Assembly (NCBI RefSeq): GCF_031755915.1
Contig: NC_083386.1
Span: 2,390,501 to 2,454,500, forward strand
DNA from: Ziziphus jujuba
Lineage: Eukaryota; Streptophyta; Magnoliopsida; Rosales; Rhamnaceae
Direction of reading: 5' to 3'
DNA length: 64,000 nt
Below the pieces are notes generated by a model. The model saw nothing but the letters and a program-made list of their open reading frames with translations. It was not told the origin of the DNA and searched no databases. The number at the start of each line of letters is the position of its first letter. Positions within the stretch are counted from its first letter, which is position 1. This document shows positions 12,531 through 25,024 of this stretch, piece by piece. Both the position numbers and the translations under genes were made by a program.

Positions 12531-12906
12531 TGTGACAGCCCAAACCACCCGCATGCTATATTATTCTCTTACAACCCAGCTTTCAAGGTTTTAATAGGCC
12601 TCGCAAGGGAAAGATATCCACACCCACTTACATGGAGTGTTTCGTTCCCCTTTCCAACTGATGTGGGACTTCACAATCCTCCCCTCTTGGGGCCTAGCGT
12701 CCTTGCTGGCACACCGATCCGGGTCCGCCTCTGATACCATCTGTGACAGCCCAGACCATCCGCATGTGATATTGTCCTCTTTGGGCCTGGGGAATCCTCT
12801 TACAACCCAGCCCTCAAGGTTTTAAAAGGTCTCGCAAAGGAAAGGTATCCACACCCACTTATATGGAGTGTTTCGTTCTCCTTTCCGACCGATGTGGAAC
12901 TTCACA
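12531..12906 (-). mobile_element. TRIM element (complete miniature LTR retrotransposon) in intron 2 of copy 1
   Basis: A 376 bp element with two LTRs (12531-12675 and 12742-12906), TG...CA ends, a 66 bp core and a 5 bp target duplication CTACA (12526-12530 and 12907-12911). The core on the minus strand starts with TGGTATCAGAGGC (12728-12740), a primer site for initiator Met tRNA, and ends with a purine run next to the left LTR. The left LTR lacks about 20 bp present in the right one. The matching intron position in copy 2 (~35774) and copy 3 (~56224) is empty. It has no coding capacity and would need proteins from a larger element. Confidence 0.9.
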
Positions 12907-13269
12907 CTACAGGAATTAATATCATTGGCACCCCCTACTATACTTAAAACAAAGCTTTAATTTGATTCATTCGTCTGATTTAAAAAAATCATAAATCTCT
13001 CTTCCAGTTTTAAAAGTCATTAATTTTCTTCACTTATTATTTCATTCACACCTCTTCGATATCATATACATTCCTTATAACAGTACTAGTTGTAATTTTT
13101 AAAATCATAAAGATTAAATTGTAATTTACGAAAACCTTAAGGAGCAAGATGAAATATAGCCAATTAAAAATCAAGGGCTCAATTGAAAGATTTTAAAACA
13201 TTAAGCTTTTGATGTAAATAATAAAATTAGAAGGAAGTAAAGTGCATTTGATCTTTATATATAGACAAA

Positions 13270-13889
13270 TGTATAACATCCTAATTCGAAAAAAATACTC
13301 TGAATTCAAATTTTTGACCAAGTTTAACAAAGGTTGATCGAGGCTAACCAAATGAGTTCCACAATTAACTTTTTATTGTGAAAGAAATTATATGTTGATC
13401 AAAGTATCATAACAAAGTATTCGTCGACACGAGTTCATAAACTAGTAGTACGCCAAAATCGAATCTAAGAGTAGAAATTTATGATCAAAACAAGATGCAA
13501 TCCGGACTGATCAGCGAGCTCAAAGTTGACTTTTTATTTATATGGATTTTGACATTGACTCCTATATTATATAATAGTGCTCATCGATACGAGTCTGTAA
13601 ACTGACGGCATGCTTAATTTGGACCTATGGTTAAAAGTTATGGATCTATAAATTTATGTTGGTCTTTTTCAAAATTGATTTTCACTGGATAGTAAAATAT
13701 TTGAGGGAGTCTTTAATTTGCTCCACATGTCACCAATTGGAAAATATAATGTGTCATGATAAAAGAGGACCACGTGTCACCTTGAATAAAAAAAATATTT
13801 TCTTTCTTTTCTTTTCTTTCCTTTTTCTTTTTCTATTTCTTTTTCCTCCCCTCTCTTCCCCCACCCCCCCCCCACGTGTAGAAATTAAC

Positions 13890-13927
<38 letters not shown>

Positions 13928-14340
13928 CCCCCCCCCCCCCGATGGAAACTGCTCTCTCTCTTCCTCCCCTCTCTCGACTCTGGCAAATTCACCGTTGTTC
14001 CGATGACTATGGGCCACATGCGCTGGCCGTGAGGGAAGCCAACTTCATAGCAATGTCAGAGCCCAAATTTTCAGATCAACTACCGCCGAACGCGCTCAGA
14101 TCTGAACGGCAAAGCTGGCAGTGGCGATTTCCCTTTTTTGGACTATTCCACCATTCCCTGGCGAACCTAACCAGTTTTCATACCTTACCCCCTTATTTTG
14201 ACCTCCTGATCTCGTATATAACCTCCATTTGCCTAGATTCTAGACCCTTTGAGAGATACACTGAATTGAAATTTATCTAATACTTTTCGATTGTTTTATG
14301 ATCACCGACGGCGAGATTGGGGTCTTTGAGCTAAGTATCC
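13270..14340 (+). mobile_element. Old LTR fragment of the large solo-LTR family
   Basis: Starts TGTATAACATCCTAATTCG and keeps the phrase order of the LTRs at 23569 and 42679: 'gttgac' repeats, 'cgagttcataaactagtagtacg', 'gttgactttttattt', 'catcgatacgagtctgtaaactg', 'gtgtcacc', then a CT-rich and GC-richer part. It is much more diverged than the other copies. The 3' end is lost or unrecognised; it lies somewhere between 14340 and 14930, where similarity to copy 2 resumes (36883). This piece is missing from intron 2 of copies 2 and 3. Confidence 0.6.
13860..13940. repeat. Poly-C and (CT)n tract
   Basis: C runs at ~13861-13873 and 13925-13940 with a (CT)n tract of about 16 units between them. 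The strongly purine/pyrimidine-biased strand could adopt unusual structure, and its length is likely to vary. Confidence 0.8.
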
Positions 14341-15105
14341 TCAATCCTTGTCTTCTAAGCTTTCATTTGATATATAATTTGCTAATTATGGTTATGTATT
14401 TAATATTTCATCATTTTTTAACTAAATTAGGAATTATTGTAGAAATTGGATTGTATTGGAAGTAGTCTTTAAGAAAGATTATCACATTAAACTTACAGTG
14501 GTTATTAAAGACTAATGGGATAATTGATTTTATGAAAGAAATTAATTGTAAATAGGAAAACCCCAAATTTTGAATGATAGACTGATTTGAGATTACTTTG
14601 TGGCTAGACTCTTATAAAGCCAAGTTAGTGTGAGTGAGTTTTAGAATATTTAGGATATTCTAGTACCGCTCGAAGATATATATATATATATATATCTATA
14701 TTAATTGGGTAATATTTTTTTGTGTATGTTAGATATCTATTGGATCCGTGGCAAAACCTATAATAGAATAAGAAGGGACAACATCATTATAGTGAATGGT
14801 CCTTTCAAATTGTTTTTGGATTATTGTTGGCATATACTTTATGTTAATTAAGATTCTAAAAATATTAGAAAATATTATGTACGTTTTAAAAATTAATTTA
14901 TTAATTAACAAAATTATTATTAAATTTTATTAAGCTTACAAATATAATGAATAAATTCATAAATACACTAACTCAAAATTTTAGAAGCTTTTGGACTCTA
15001 TTAACCTTACATACAAACATGATAGATATTCGATGTGAGGGAAAATAAGGAAAGTTATTATTTCTATTTTTACCAAATAATAAAGTTAATTAACGCAAAC
15101 TCACC

Positions 15106-15140
<35 letters not shown>

Positions 15141-15563
15141 AAATTAGTCTTTCATCATAATGTTTTAATAGTTTTTTTATTAGGACTTTACTTATTAATT
15201 TTTAGATCTTCAATTATTGAGATTTAAAGATGTAGTTAAGTTTTTATATAAGTTAAATAAAATATTAGAATTTTAAAACGACAATTCTAAATATATTTTT
15301 AAATCTCAACCTTTAAAGAGATCAAATAACTTATAGATAAAATACTAATAGAAAATCCATAGAAACATTCTAATGAGAAACTAACTAATATATATATATA
15401 TAAATTTTACTATGCCGATATCCGAGCGAAATTTTATTATGTATATATATGACATTCAATTTTCCTACCAACTTGATATTCTCGATTTATATAAAATAAA
15501 AGTTTTCTTGGGGATAGCCGAGTGGACATTTTAATCTCCTATCCTTAATATCAATATATATAT
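14341..15563. other. AT-rich part of intron 2 of copy 1
   Basis: No gene seen. Contains (TA)n tracts at ~14677-14695 and ~15112-15136. From 14930 it aligns with intron 2 of copy 2 (36883 onward). Confidence 0.5.
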
Positions 15564-15938
15564 AGAGTAGTTTTATGGTGCGGACCACATATAAACCGAT
15601 ATTTTTTGGAAAAAAAGCCCCGGCTTTGCTGTGTATGCTGTGTACACATATAAATATATATGTAGGGGAATTTTACGGTGTGGATCAGTCCACATGTGGA
15701 CCACAGCAAAAGCTGACGCTTTTTGGTGTGGATCGGTCCACATGCAGACGACACCTAAGCCGATGCTTTTTGGAAATTCTACGATGTTTTTTGGAAAAAA
15801 GCATTGGCTTTTACTGGGTATGTGTACACAGCAAAGCCGATGTTTTTTTTTAAAAAGTATCGGCTTATATGTGATCCGTATCTTATAACTTTTCAAAAAG
15901 TATCAGTTTAGATGTGATCCGTATCATAAAACTACTCT
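15564..15938. mobile_element. Foldback MITE in intron 2 of copy 1
   Basis: About 375 bp with terminal inverted repeats: left AGAGTAGTTTTATGGTGCGG, right arm reversed AGAGTAGTTTTATGATACGG. Inside are several repeats of 'cggaccacat'/'ggatcagtccacatg' and 'aagccgatgctttttgg' in both directions, so the whole piece folds on itself. It is absent at the equivalent place in copies 2 and 3 (~37605 and ~58022). The target duplication is probably short and AT-rich, hidden in a TA run. All open frames inside it are by-products of the inverted repeats. Confidence 0.75.
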
Positions 15939-18189
15939 ACATATGTATCTATATATAAACAACAAGATGCATCCAAGCCAAAAATAAAAAATAAAAAAAA
16001 GATAGAGAGATCCAACTAAATGTTTTAGCAATGGAGGAGAACTATAAATATAACGAGAATTTATGTCTTGAAGGAAAAGAATGCTTTTACCTGTCTTTGC
16101 GATGTCAAGTCTACCTGAGCAAAAAAGTATACGTGAGATAGTTCTTGGCAGTAAATAAGTGAGCTTAACCCTAGCATCACCTAGTGATTTACACTCTTCC
16201 CAAGTTAAAGGCACAGGACCTACAAGGGATATCGAAAAAGGATAGAATCTTTAGTCTAAATGATATCCAAACCTTTTTTTTTTTTCTTTTAACTTCTAAA
16301 ATAAGGAGGAATTAATGAAATTTTATTTAGATGGAAAGTTTATTTTTGATTTTATCACTAGATCCAACTTATAAATACATAGTTCAATAGTCAAGTGATT
16401 TTACTTTGACCAATAACTCAGAAATTGGAGTCATTCACTTATGGTCCTTTTCAGCAATTTTTTTAAAAATGAAATTGTAAATTTTGATTTTTGTATGTCT
16501 AGAATTTAAAAATTTGAAGGGCAGTAATTTTTAAAACAATTTGATAAAAATGAAAATGGTAAATTTTATAAAGAACTTATTTTCTGGGTAAATATTATTA
16601 TTACAAATGAATTTGTAAAAGAAACAAATTTATTTGAACTTTTTCATTTTTTATCCTAATTATAATTAAATTCTATATTTTTGAAAAACTATAATCATAT
16701 TCATTTAACATTATAGACTATAACTATATTTTTATTTATTATTTACTTATACAATACTCTTTTTTAACATTCTTTTGTTAAATTAATTGGTAAAAACTAA
16801 TAGTTAGTCTACTTTGATAGATTTAGAATACTAAAGGAATGTTAATTTTTTAATAATGATTTTTTAAAAATATACGATTTAAATATAATTATGGCAAAAC
16901 TAGGGAATTTAAATAAAAATTTTCCTTTATAAAAAACTTATTAAAAAAAAAAAACTTATTGCAAATAAATGATGCCAATTCATATGTACGATTAAATATC
17001 TATGGTGGATATTACAAATAAAAATAATATAAACTATTAATAATTTATTATATTTTGTTATAGATTATAAAAACGATGAATAATATCTATATCAGGCTAA
17101 CACTTGTAATTAACAGTTAAATAAAAAAAAAAGAAACTGTTAATAAAATTTGCAAAAAAACTTGTGTGATTTATCATTTAACAAAAAAAAAAAACAACAC
17201 TTAGAAATTTCATTTAAAAAAAAAAAACATTTAGCGAGCTAAAGATGCAAAATGTAACCATTAAAATTTTTAATAAGTGCTATTAATTAAAGTGGATGTG
17301 AACTATGAAGATATATATATATATATAAATATGTATGTATGTATATAAAGAAAAAAGAACAATAAATAAATATTTTCCATTTTGTACATAAAATTATAAA
17401 TAATACAAAGGCAGAAAAATATCACTATTTTCAACAATAAAACTAAAATATTTTTCTAATTAAAAAGAGTAAATATGGGAAAGTATGAAAGAATAAAAGA
17501 AAAGAAATTAATGTCATAGGGGATAAGTTAGTTAGTGATGATATACTAACGTCTTTTGGAGCGAATGGCGGCTATGTGCAAGACGTTCATGCTGTTCCTT
17601 CCTTGATAAGAGCAGTTTGGAGCATTGTTTAGGATATGCAGGGCAACTTGGTGAAAGCATCTATCCACCACCATGAAAAGAGGAGAGTCTCCTTCGCCAT
17701 TTACTATGGTCGCCAAATCAGGGTCTTCTTCAATTAGTAACTTGACAAACTCCAAGTGATTATAGCAAACAACTTTATGGAGCGCTGTATCTTTCTCATT
17801 ATTCTCCATGGTTAATAGACTCTTGCTTTGCTCAACATCTGTCTTTCTTGCCATTTCCACTAAAATTCTTACAGTTTCCAGATGCCCTAACTTTGCTGCA
17901 ATGTGGAGTGGCGTGTTTCCTTCGTAGTTTTGCTAATCATCTTCTTCAAGTTTCCTTAGCTCCCCAAATTTAGCTGCGATATGAAGTATAGTGTTGTTTT
18001 GGCCGCGGGATCTGATGTTGTGCACATTACCAAACGGATTGCGATCGCTTAGTCCATCAATTGCAGCATTATACAATTCACCATCCATCGCAAGCTACCT
18101 TGCTAGATATTTTTGATCCAATCTCAACATTATCCCTTTCTCTCTCTATATATGTGTGTATATATATATATATATCGCATTTAATCATG

Positions 18190-18711
18190 ATTATGTAAAA
18201 GAGTAACTAGCCTTGATCATTTGTATGGTCAAAATATTGACACATGTAAAGTGATTTTAAATCTAGAAAAATTTAATTGAAGCACTTGGTTTTGTAGGTG
18301 TAATAGGTTGCAAAATCTTGTATGATTTGTTATCATGGTACGAATCCGCATGACTAATTTAATATTCAAATTCAGTTAATATGACAGATTAATAACGAAT
18401 AAACTCTTTTATATCTATTATATTAACAGGATATAATGATGAACTATGCAAATTATTTGTTTTATTTATTAAAAAAAGCATTTTAATAATTATATTATAG
18501 GTAGAAAGTAAATCTAGTTTTATGATTATGATCTTATTGTTTTAAACAATTTATGTTTATAATTTTATTTTTTCTTAAAATAATTTCTAATTTTCCTATC
18601 TTTAGTTCCTAATAATATGTATTATTTTATGTTTATTTAAACATATTTTAATAGCTAGAAAATTATATATTCTTTTTGGTAAAATAAATTTTATATATAA
18701 ATACAATATAG
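18190..18711. other. AT-rich DNA upstream of copy 1
   Basis: Similarity to the promoters of copies 2 and 3 stops near 18190, after a (TA)n tract at 18155-18176 that takes the place of their TATA region. No gene seen. Confidence 0.4.
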
Positions 18712-20370
18712 AGAGATTTAAACCGTGTAAAAGCAGCACTTGTTATTGTAATATTTTCATGGGATATGAAAAACCACTTAACACTAATTAATCCAAAAAG
18801 ACACCGAATCAAGTAAGTAGCATATGGGACGACTCAAAAAAATAAAAATAAAAAGGTAGCATATGGGTGGAAAAAATTTGCAATGCTCACGGGGAGTGTG
18901 CGGGCCACATGCCGAGTGTTGTGCGCTCCGCGTAAGCACTAGAAATTTTCTCCACATGGGGAGACGCGTGGATAATTATATCTGATTGGAACAGGTGCAT
19001 TTTCCTATCCACTTCTACTTTTCTATTTTTTTTTTTTTTTACTTTTCGTACTTGAAAAATTCTATTTATTTTTATTTTTATATTTTTAAACAAAATTCTG
19101 AATCTTATTTCATTAAAAAATAAACAATAAATATTTTTGCATCCTTGTTTTACTAAATAGTTATAAATAATTTTTTTATTCTTTTTATTTCCTTTCCTTT
19201 TTAATTATTTTTTATCTTTTTTTAGTATTATTTTTTGTTCATCAGTTTTTAATTTTAGGTTTTCTTATTTTTCCCCTATCTTTCATTTTTTCGTTTCTTT
19301 TTTCTTATCCTTTTCTTTTTTTTTTATAATTTCTTTTTTCTTATCTTACTAGAAATTTTCTCCACATGGGGAGGCGCGGGATAATTATGTTCGATTGGGA
19401 CAGGTGCATTTTGTTATCAACGCCTACTAATCTATTTCTCTTTTGACTTTTCCTACAAAACTTCTATTTATTTTTATTTTTATATTTTCAAATAAAATTT
19501 TGAATCTTATTTAATTAAAAAATAAACAATAAATATTTTTTGCGTCCTTGTTTTACTAAATAGTGATAAATATTTTTTTTATTTTTATTCCTTTAATTTT
19601 CTTGCTTTTTTAATCTTTTTTATCTTCTTTTACTATTTTTTTTTTTTTTGGCATCAGTTTTTAATTTTAGGTTTTCTTATTTTTCCCCTTATCTCTCATT
19701 TTTTCGTTTCTTTTTTCTTATCTTACTCTTACAGCCAATGGCCTGCCGTGAAGGTTGCCCAAGGTCAATGGATCTTAAGTATTTAGCAGTTGTATGAGTG
19801 TTAATTTCAAACCCTAAAGAAAAAAAAAATGGCTAAAAAAAATTCAAAAGGTATAAAGAAAATTTTAAAATATTTTTTATAATTTTATTTATAAATGAAG
19901 TGTGAAGAAAAAGTTTAACCGTGTAAAAAGCAGCACTCGTTGATGTAACATTTTCTTGGGATATGGAAAAACCCATTTATACTAATTAATCCAAGAAGAC
20001 ACCGGATCAACTATCACATTCACAAAACATATGGGACCCACATGCCGTGTGCTTTTGTATTTCTCTTTTGACTTTTCCTATCACGAAAATATCTATTTAT
20101 TTTTATTTTTATAATTTTAAACAAAATTCTCAAACTTACTTCATTAAAAAAAATCAATAATAAGTATTTTTGCGTGCTTGTTTTCCTAAATAATTATAAA
20201 TATATTTTTTTAATTTTTATTCCTTTCATTTTCTTTCTTTTTCAGTCTTTTTATCTTCCTTTTTAGTATTATTTTTTTCATCAGTTTTTAATTTTGGATT
20301 TTCTTATTTTTCCCCTTATCTTTCATTTTTTTCATTTCTTTTTTCTTATCTTTTTTAAATTTTTTTATTA
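18712..20370. repeat. Repeated AT-rich block, about three partial copies
   Basis: A phrase starting 'aaccgtgtaaaagcagcac' at ~18720 recurs at ~19917. A second phrase, 'actagaaattttctccacat', at ~18939 recurs at ~19349 and is followed each time by the same T-rich series ('ctatttatttttatttttat', 'aataaacaataaatattttt', 'ttgttttactaaatag'). The T-rich part recurs a third time at ~20090-20370. This looks like a local tandem repeat that has drifted; no terminal repeats or coding sequence were recognised. Confidence 0.65.
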
Positions 20371-21349
20371 GTTTTCATCTTTATTTTTTCCTCTAATTAT
20401 TTATTTCTTCCCTTTAGATTTGTTTTTTCTCCTCTTTAATTTTTTTTTTCACTTTTGTTTATTTTTGTTACTTCCTATCCGTTGCATGAATGCTTGAATT
20501 GTTTCCTCCTCCTTCTTCTTCTTCTTCTTTTTACTCTTTTCCTTAGCTATATGGAAAAAAAACTTCATGCCTAGTACATACAAGTTTAATAATTAATATT
20601 TAATAATATAATAAGTTAATTAGATAAAAAAAAAAAGGTTAAAAAATATTAGATAAATGGCTTATCTAATTTAAAAATTAGGCCAACAGAATAACCGCAA
20701 GGGCTAATGAAAAGAAGTCTTAACCTAGAGTGCTGCTATTTACACCACCCAAATATCTCTTCCCACTGCAATTTTATATAAAATTACTAAAAACCCTTTT
20801 ATTTTATTGTTTTTATATTTTAAAATTTTAAAATTCTTTTCTTCTCTAGTTTTTTTTCCAAAAGAGGAATGGATAAATCAGATTCTCAATAGATTCTTTT
20901 ACAATTCCTGCTGTTAAACTAAGCTATTGAGGTTATAAAGAGAATGGCTAAACAATTTGTTTTAAGAAACATTAATTTCAAAATAAAAGAAAAATATAAA
21001 AGATATTTTAATGAAACTAAACTATCTATGTGCAGCTAAGGAAAACGATACCAGATGGTTGTCTAACAACACTATAACCCCATTGCATCACATACTCATT
21101 TGTTCGTTTAGAGAGAAATGAAAAAGAAAATTGGTTAAAAAATCAAAGGGAAAGAAAAAAGTCAAAGGACTTTTAATAATTAACATATAAAATGCACTGG
21201 GAATAAATATTTGAGTCGTGTAAATAGCAACTCTCCTTAACCTAATGACTTATCTAATTTACAGTCCTAATTATCTAGAACCATAGCTTCCCTCAGACCT
21301 AAATGGGCTTTTATCCATCTGCTAACAACAATTTATGGGCTCAGAGTAA
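20371..21349. other. AT-rich stretch, nothing recognised
   Basis: Low-complexity T- and A-rich DNA with a (CTT)n tract at ~20506-20530. No supported gene or element. Confidence 0.4.
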
Positions 21350-21960
21350 TTATGGGCGCATTTGCAAATCTTTTGTTTACTGTCGGTGGAGGGACTGAGC
21401 CTGTATCATTGTTATATTCAAAATGGACGGATCTAGCTTCATATATGAAAATTCGAGTTTCCTTACTATCTCTCTGAAGGAGATGGGCATCAGAGAAATT
21501 CTATTGATCTGTTTCGGTTTCTTCAAATCTGATTGCTCCACATAATCAGCACTTCATAGGTACGGTATTCCCTCCTTACGGTATAATAGCCCCCAATATT
21601 TAGGACCATTGCTCCCGCTCACCGCAAGAATAGTGGAGATTGCAGATAAAATTTAATATGTATTATGATCAGGTGCGCTGTCATGATGATATTCCTGGCG
21701 GGTATAATTTTATGTCTTAATATGGAGGAGATTACTATTCAACATGATATACAGATAGTCAATATGATAAAATATTGAAGATCATGACCAAGAAGAAAGG
21801 GGAAGGTGAATTGCTTGATGAGCAAGTTATTGCTAGTTGAAGAACAACATCATCTAAAACTGCCATTGAAAAGTTATTGAAAGTAACTAGTGGAATTAGA
21901 TTCGTTAATGCTGATCATGAGAAGAAATTGGGAAGGTGTTGTATATTTTGATTACTTAAA
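21350..21960 (+). pseudogene. Possible decayed coding stretch, unidentified
   Basis: Base composition here is less AT-skewed and short plus-strand frames resemble exon text, for example one around 21775-21935 reading ...KIMTKKKGEGELLDEQVIAS, a stop, then ...TAIEKLLKVTSGIRFVNADHEKK. Stops interrupt every frame. I do not recognise the family; it could be a relic of a host gene or of a transposon. Confidence 0.25.
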
Positions 21961-22879
21961 AGCATAAAATCAGAGCGATGGCGATTCCCAATAGTTTGAT
22001 TACTTACATCTTAACCGGAGACTTAATGCATAAACGTTTTCCAAAATCTAAGCTTGCATAAAATTCCTAATGCTCCGGACTCTTTGATCATAGCAATGAA
22101 GAATCTATAATGTCTTTTTGACTATAATTCTATGAACTAAAAATAGGATTGGTCAATGCACCAGATAGAAACCTCTTACATGTTCCTAACCATTCAAATA
22201 ACAAAAAGAAAGAAATAAATAATAAACAAAAACAATCATATTTAGTGACAATAATACATCTTAATTTCAACAACCCCTCTAGCTCCTTCACAACTTTAGT
22301 ATGATAACATCAATTTTAATTTTAGTATATTTTCTCTTTACTGCATAAATACATTAATAATGTAACTAACTGTCAGGACCTGTCTAAGACTCCTCATTGG
22401 AACCCTAGACAAATCCTGATCCCCGAGAAGCACCACCGAACCTTCCAATGGAAAATCAGACAGCATCTCCCCTAAGAGAAGAACTTACCACAAAATTTAC
22501 CTGTATAAAAATGCACTCCTATATGGTACTACCTTATCCCTCCCACTTTACTACAATAATTTCCACAATGGCAGTCCTTTAATAACAATTTGTATAAAAC
22601 ACACATATATATGCAATAGAAATAATCAACTAAATAAACAATCAAATATACATTTGATCATTCATGTCTGCCCACATGACCCATTTATTGCCGTACATTT
22701 CAAATATCGTGTTACAAAATATATCGATGCGTAATATAGGAAGTAAAGTAAAACAATCATCACATCAACAACAATAATAATATCTCACCTGCCCAAAGGC
22801 TACCACTTGTCTAAGGATTATTATACTTGCTCAATAGCTATCTTTCTTGCCCGTAGGCTGTGATACTTATCCGGATATA

Positions 22880-23000
22880 TCATATGCTAATAATAATAAT
22901 AATAGAAATAATACTAATAATAATAAAACAAAAATAATGGCAATAATAAAAATAATAATAATAATCATAATGAGGATGATAATATTAGTAATAATGAAAA
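22880..23000. repeat. (AAT)n-rich microsatellite
   Basis: Imperfect AAT/ATA trinucleotide tract within the outer LTR. The open frame across it (Asn/Ile-rich) is a product of the repeat. Confidence 0.7.
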
Positions 23001-23568
23001 TAATTGTAAACATAATTATGATAAATAAGTAATATTAATAACGAGAATAATATTAATAATAATAATGACAATAAAAGCAATTAAATATAATGCTAGAAAA
23101 TCAGGTTATGAATAGATAGAATAGTACGAGGTCAAATAATATTTTAAAAATTCAAAATATATTCTGAAATATACACTCGTATCAAGAGTACAAACGATAT
23201 CCTCCAACATGCTGTGTAATCCATGATTCCAGCTGTCGCCGGCACCCTGCTACTAATACAGTCCGGGATGGTTGTCTAGATTAGCCGTCCAATCCCCTGG
23301 ATTCGTAGGCAACATAGTTACGAGGCTAACTCTTTATGGACCACAAGTATAATATATATATATATATATATATACAAAAGATACTTGATGCATATACTAT
23401 ATACCAGTGGTGTCCTACGGTGTCCAACATTCCAAAGTACCTCTGACGGGGAGGTTAAAGAGAAAAACCGACATACGATCGCATGGCGTCCCACCACGCC
23501 GCTGCTAACAGGTGTCCTGGCCATGGAAGGGGATGGCTGATGCTCACTGTGCATTATACATTGCCTAC

Positions 23569-24974
23569 TGTAACACCCCGACCCAAACCACATCGGAATT
23601 TGTGCACGTTGACCGAGGTTGACCATTGACCGAGTGGGTCAAAAGTTGACTTTTGTTCCAGTTGAAATTTCTAGTTGACCATGGTACTATGCCAAAGTGC
23701 ATGATGCCCCGAGTTCGTAGACTAGTAGCACGTCGAAAACGGAGCTACGGTTTGAAAGTTATGGGCAAAACAAGTCGAGGTGCAAACTGTCCAAAAGGTG
23801 CCGGGAGTTGACTTTTTATTGTTGTGTAATTTTTTTTGACTTTTGTATGGTTGTAAAGTACTCGTCGATACAAGTTCATAGACTAGCGGCACGCTTAAAT
23901 TGGACATCTGGTTAAAAAGTTATGAACGTGTGAAGTTTGCCGGATACCGTAATATTTTATTATATCTGGCTTAAGTGCACAGTAACGCCACGTGTTGCCA
24001 CCTGATTGGTCCATGTGGGTGAACAGTGTCACCCACGGTGGCTTTTATTTGGCAAAAACATTGGGGAGGAGAGAGAAGAGAGAGAGAAACGACCGGCCGC
24101 TGGACTCGAAAAATTTTCCGGCCGATCCTTGCTACACGCACCGGCTAGATGGGAGCACCTTCCCATTTCCGGCCGAACCCCGAAATTTCACGATCGCCGG
24201 TGGCCGGACACTCCCAGACCGAGCCGGCGAAGCTCGACGGTGATTTTTCCCTTCCACCGCCGGCCACCGCTGTTGACCCGTTTTTGGCCACTTTCAAGCC
24301 ACACACGCCTGACAGTCCCTCACCCGTGGCAATTCTGGCCTACCCACCAAATTTCACAGCTACCGGACCTCCGGCGCGCCGAGATTGGAGCATTTTCCGG
24401 CGAGGCGCCGAAAACCTTCAAACCCCGATCTCTTCACTATCCGGCCTCCGTTTGCCTCATCGTTAGTCTCGTTGGAATCCTCTCCTTTTGATCTACAAAA
24501 CCCCCAAAAATCTCAGCCATCGGCCACCGCACGCGCTGCCGCCGGCGACGGTTGCCGGTGACCGCGGCGGCTCGCCGGAAGTCACTGTTCCGGCGAGTAC
24601 CCAGTTGAACCGCCGGTCCCTGTCCACTAATTCCGACCTCCTGAATCCAAATCCGGCGTCCTTTTCCTCCTATTCGCGACGATTTGGGAGAATTGAGGAG
24701 TTGAATTCCAAAAGCTTTCCGGCGAGATTCCGGCCATCTCGGGTCCGATCTCCGGGAAGTAAGATCGGATCCGTGATCCTCATCACTCAAGCTTCGATTT
24801 GGTGTGCGTGTGGGTAGGGATGGCAATTTGCCCCGCACGGCCCGATACCCGTGGTGCACCGCCCCTAACGGGGCGGTTTTTCCCCGAAAATTTGGGGATG
24901 CGGGGCGGGCTCGGGGCAAATGCCTAAAAACCGAGTCGGGGACGAGGAATAATAACCCCGCCCTGAACCCGCCC

Positions 24975-25024
<50 letters not shown>

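Larger units (their letters stand above)
9894..18088 (-). pseudogene. Ankyrin/PGG-domain gene, copy 1, with premature stop
   Basis: Four exons on the minus strand: 18088-17551, 16219-16091, 11927-11389 and 10718-9894, with GT/AG borders and the same phases (1,1,0) as copies 2 and 3. Exon 1 begins MDGELYNAAIDG; a 21-base in-frame loss relative to copies 2/3 leaves a TAG at 17933-17935 after 51 residues. The rest is open: ankyrin repeats in exons 1 and 3, a short second exon, and in exon 4 a doubled Lys/Glu-rich linker, the PGG motif (EMPGGYNDQG) and about four membrane helices. Intron 2 is swollen to 4.2 kb by a TRIM, an LTR fragment and a foldback MITE. The stop suggests a recent loss; a start at a later Met (for example MARKTD) could still yield a shortened protein. 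The protein family is the ACD6/ITN1 type, which acts at cell membranes; the exact role here is unknown. Confidence 0.8.

Noticed and set aside
12637..12825. 62-codon plus-strand frame
   Set aside because: Spans the TRIM LTRs; no coding role.
15551..15896. Several frames of 67-107 codons on both strands
   Set aside because: By-products of the inverted repeats of the MITE at 15564-15938.
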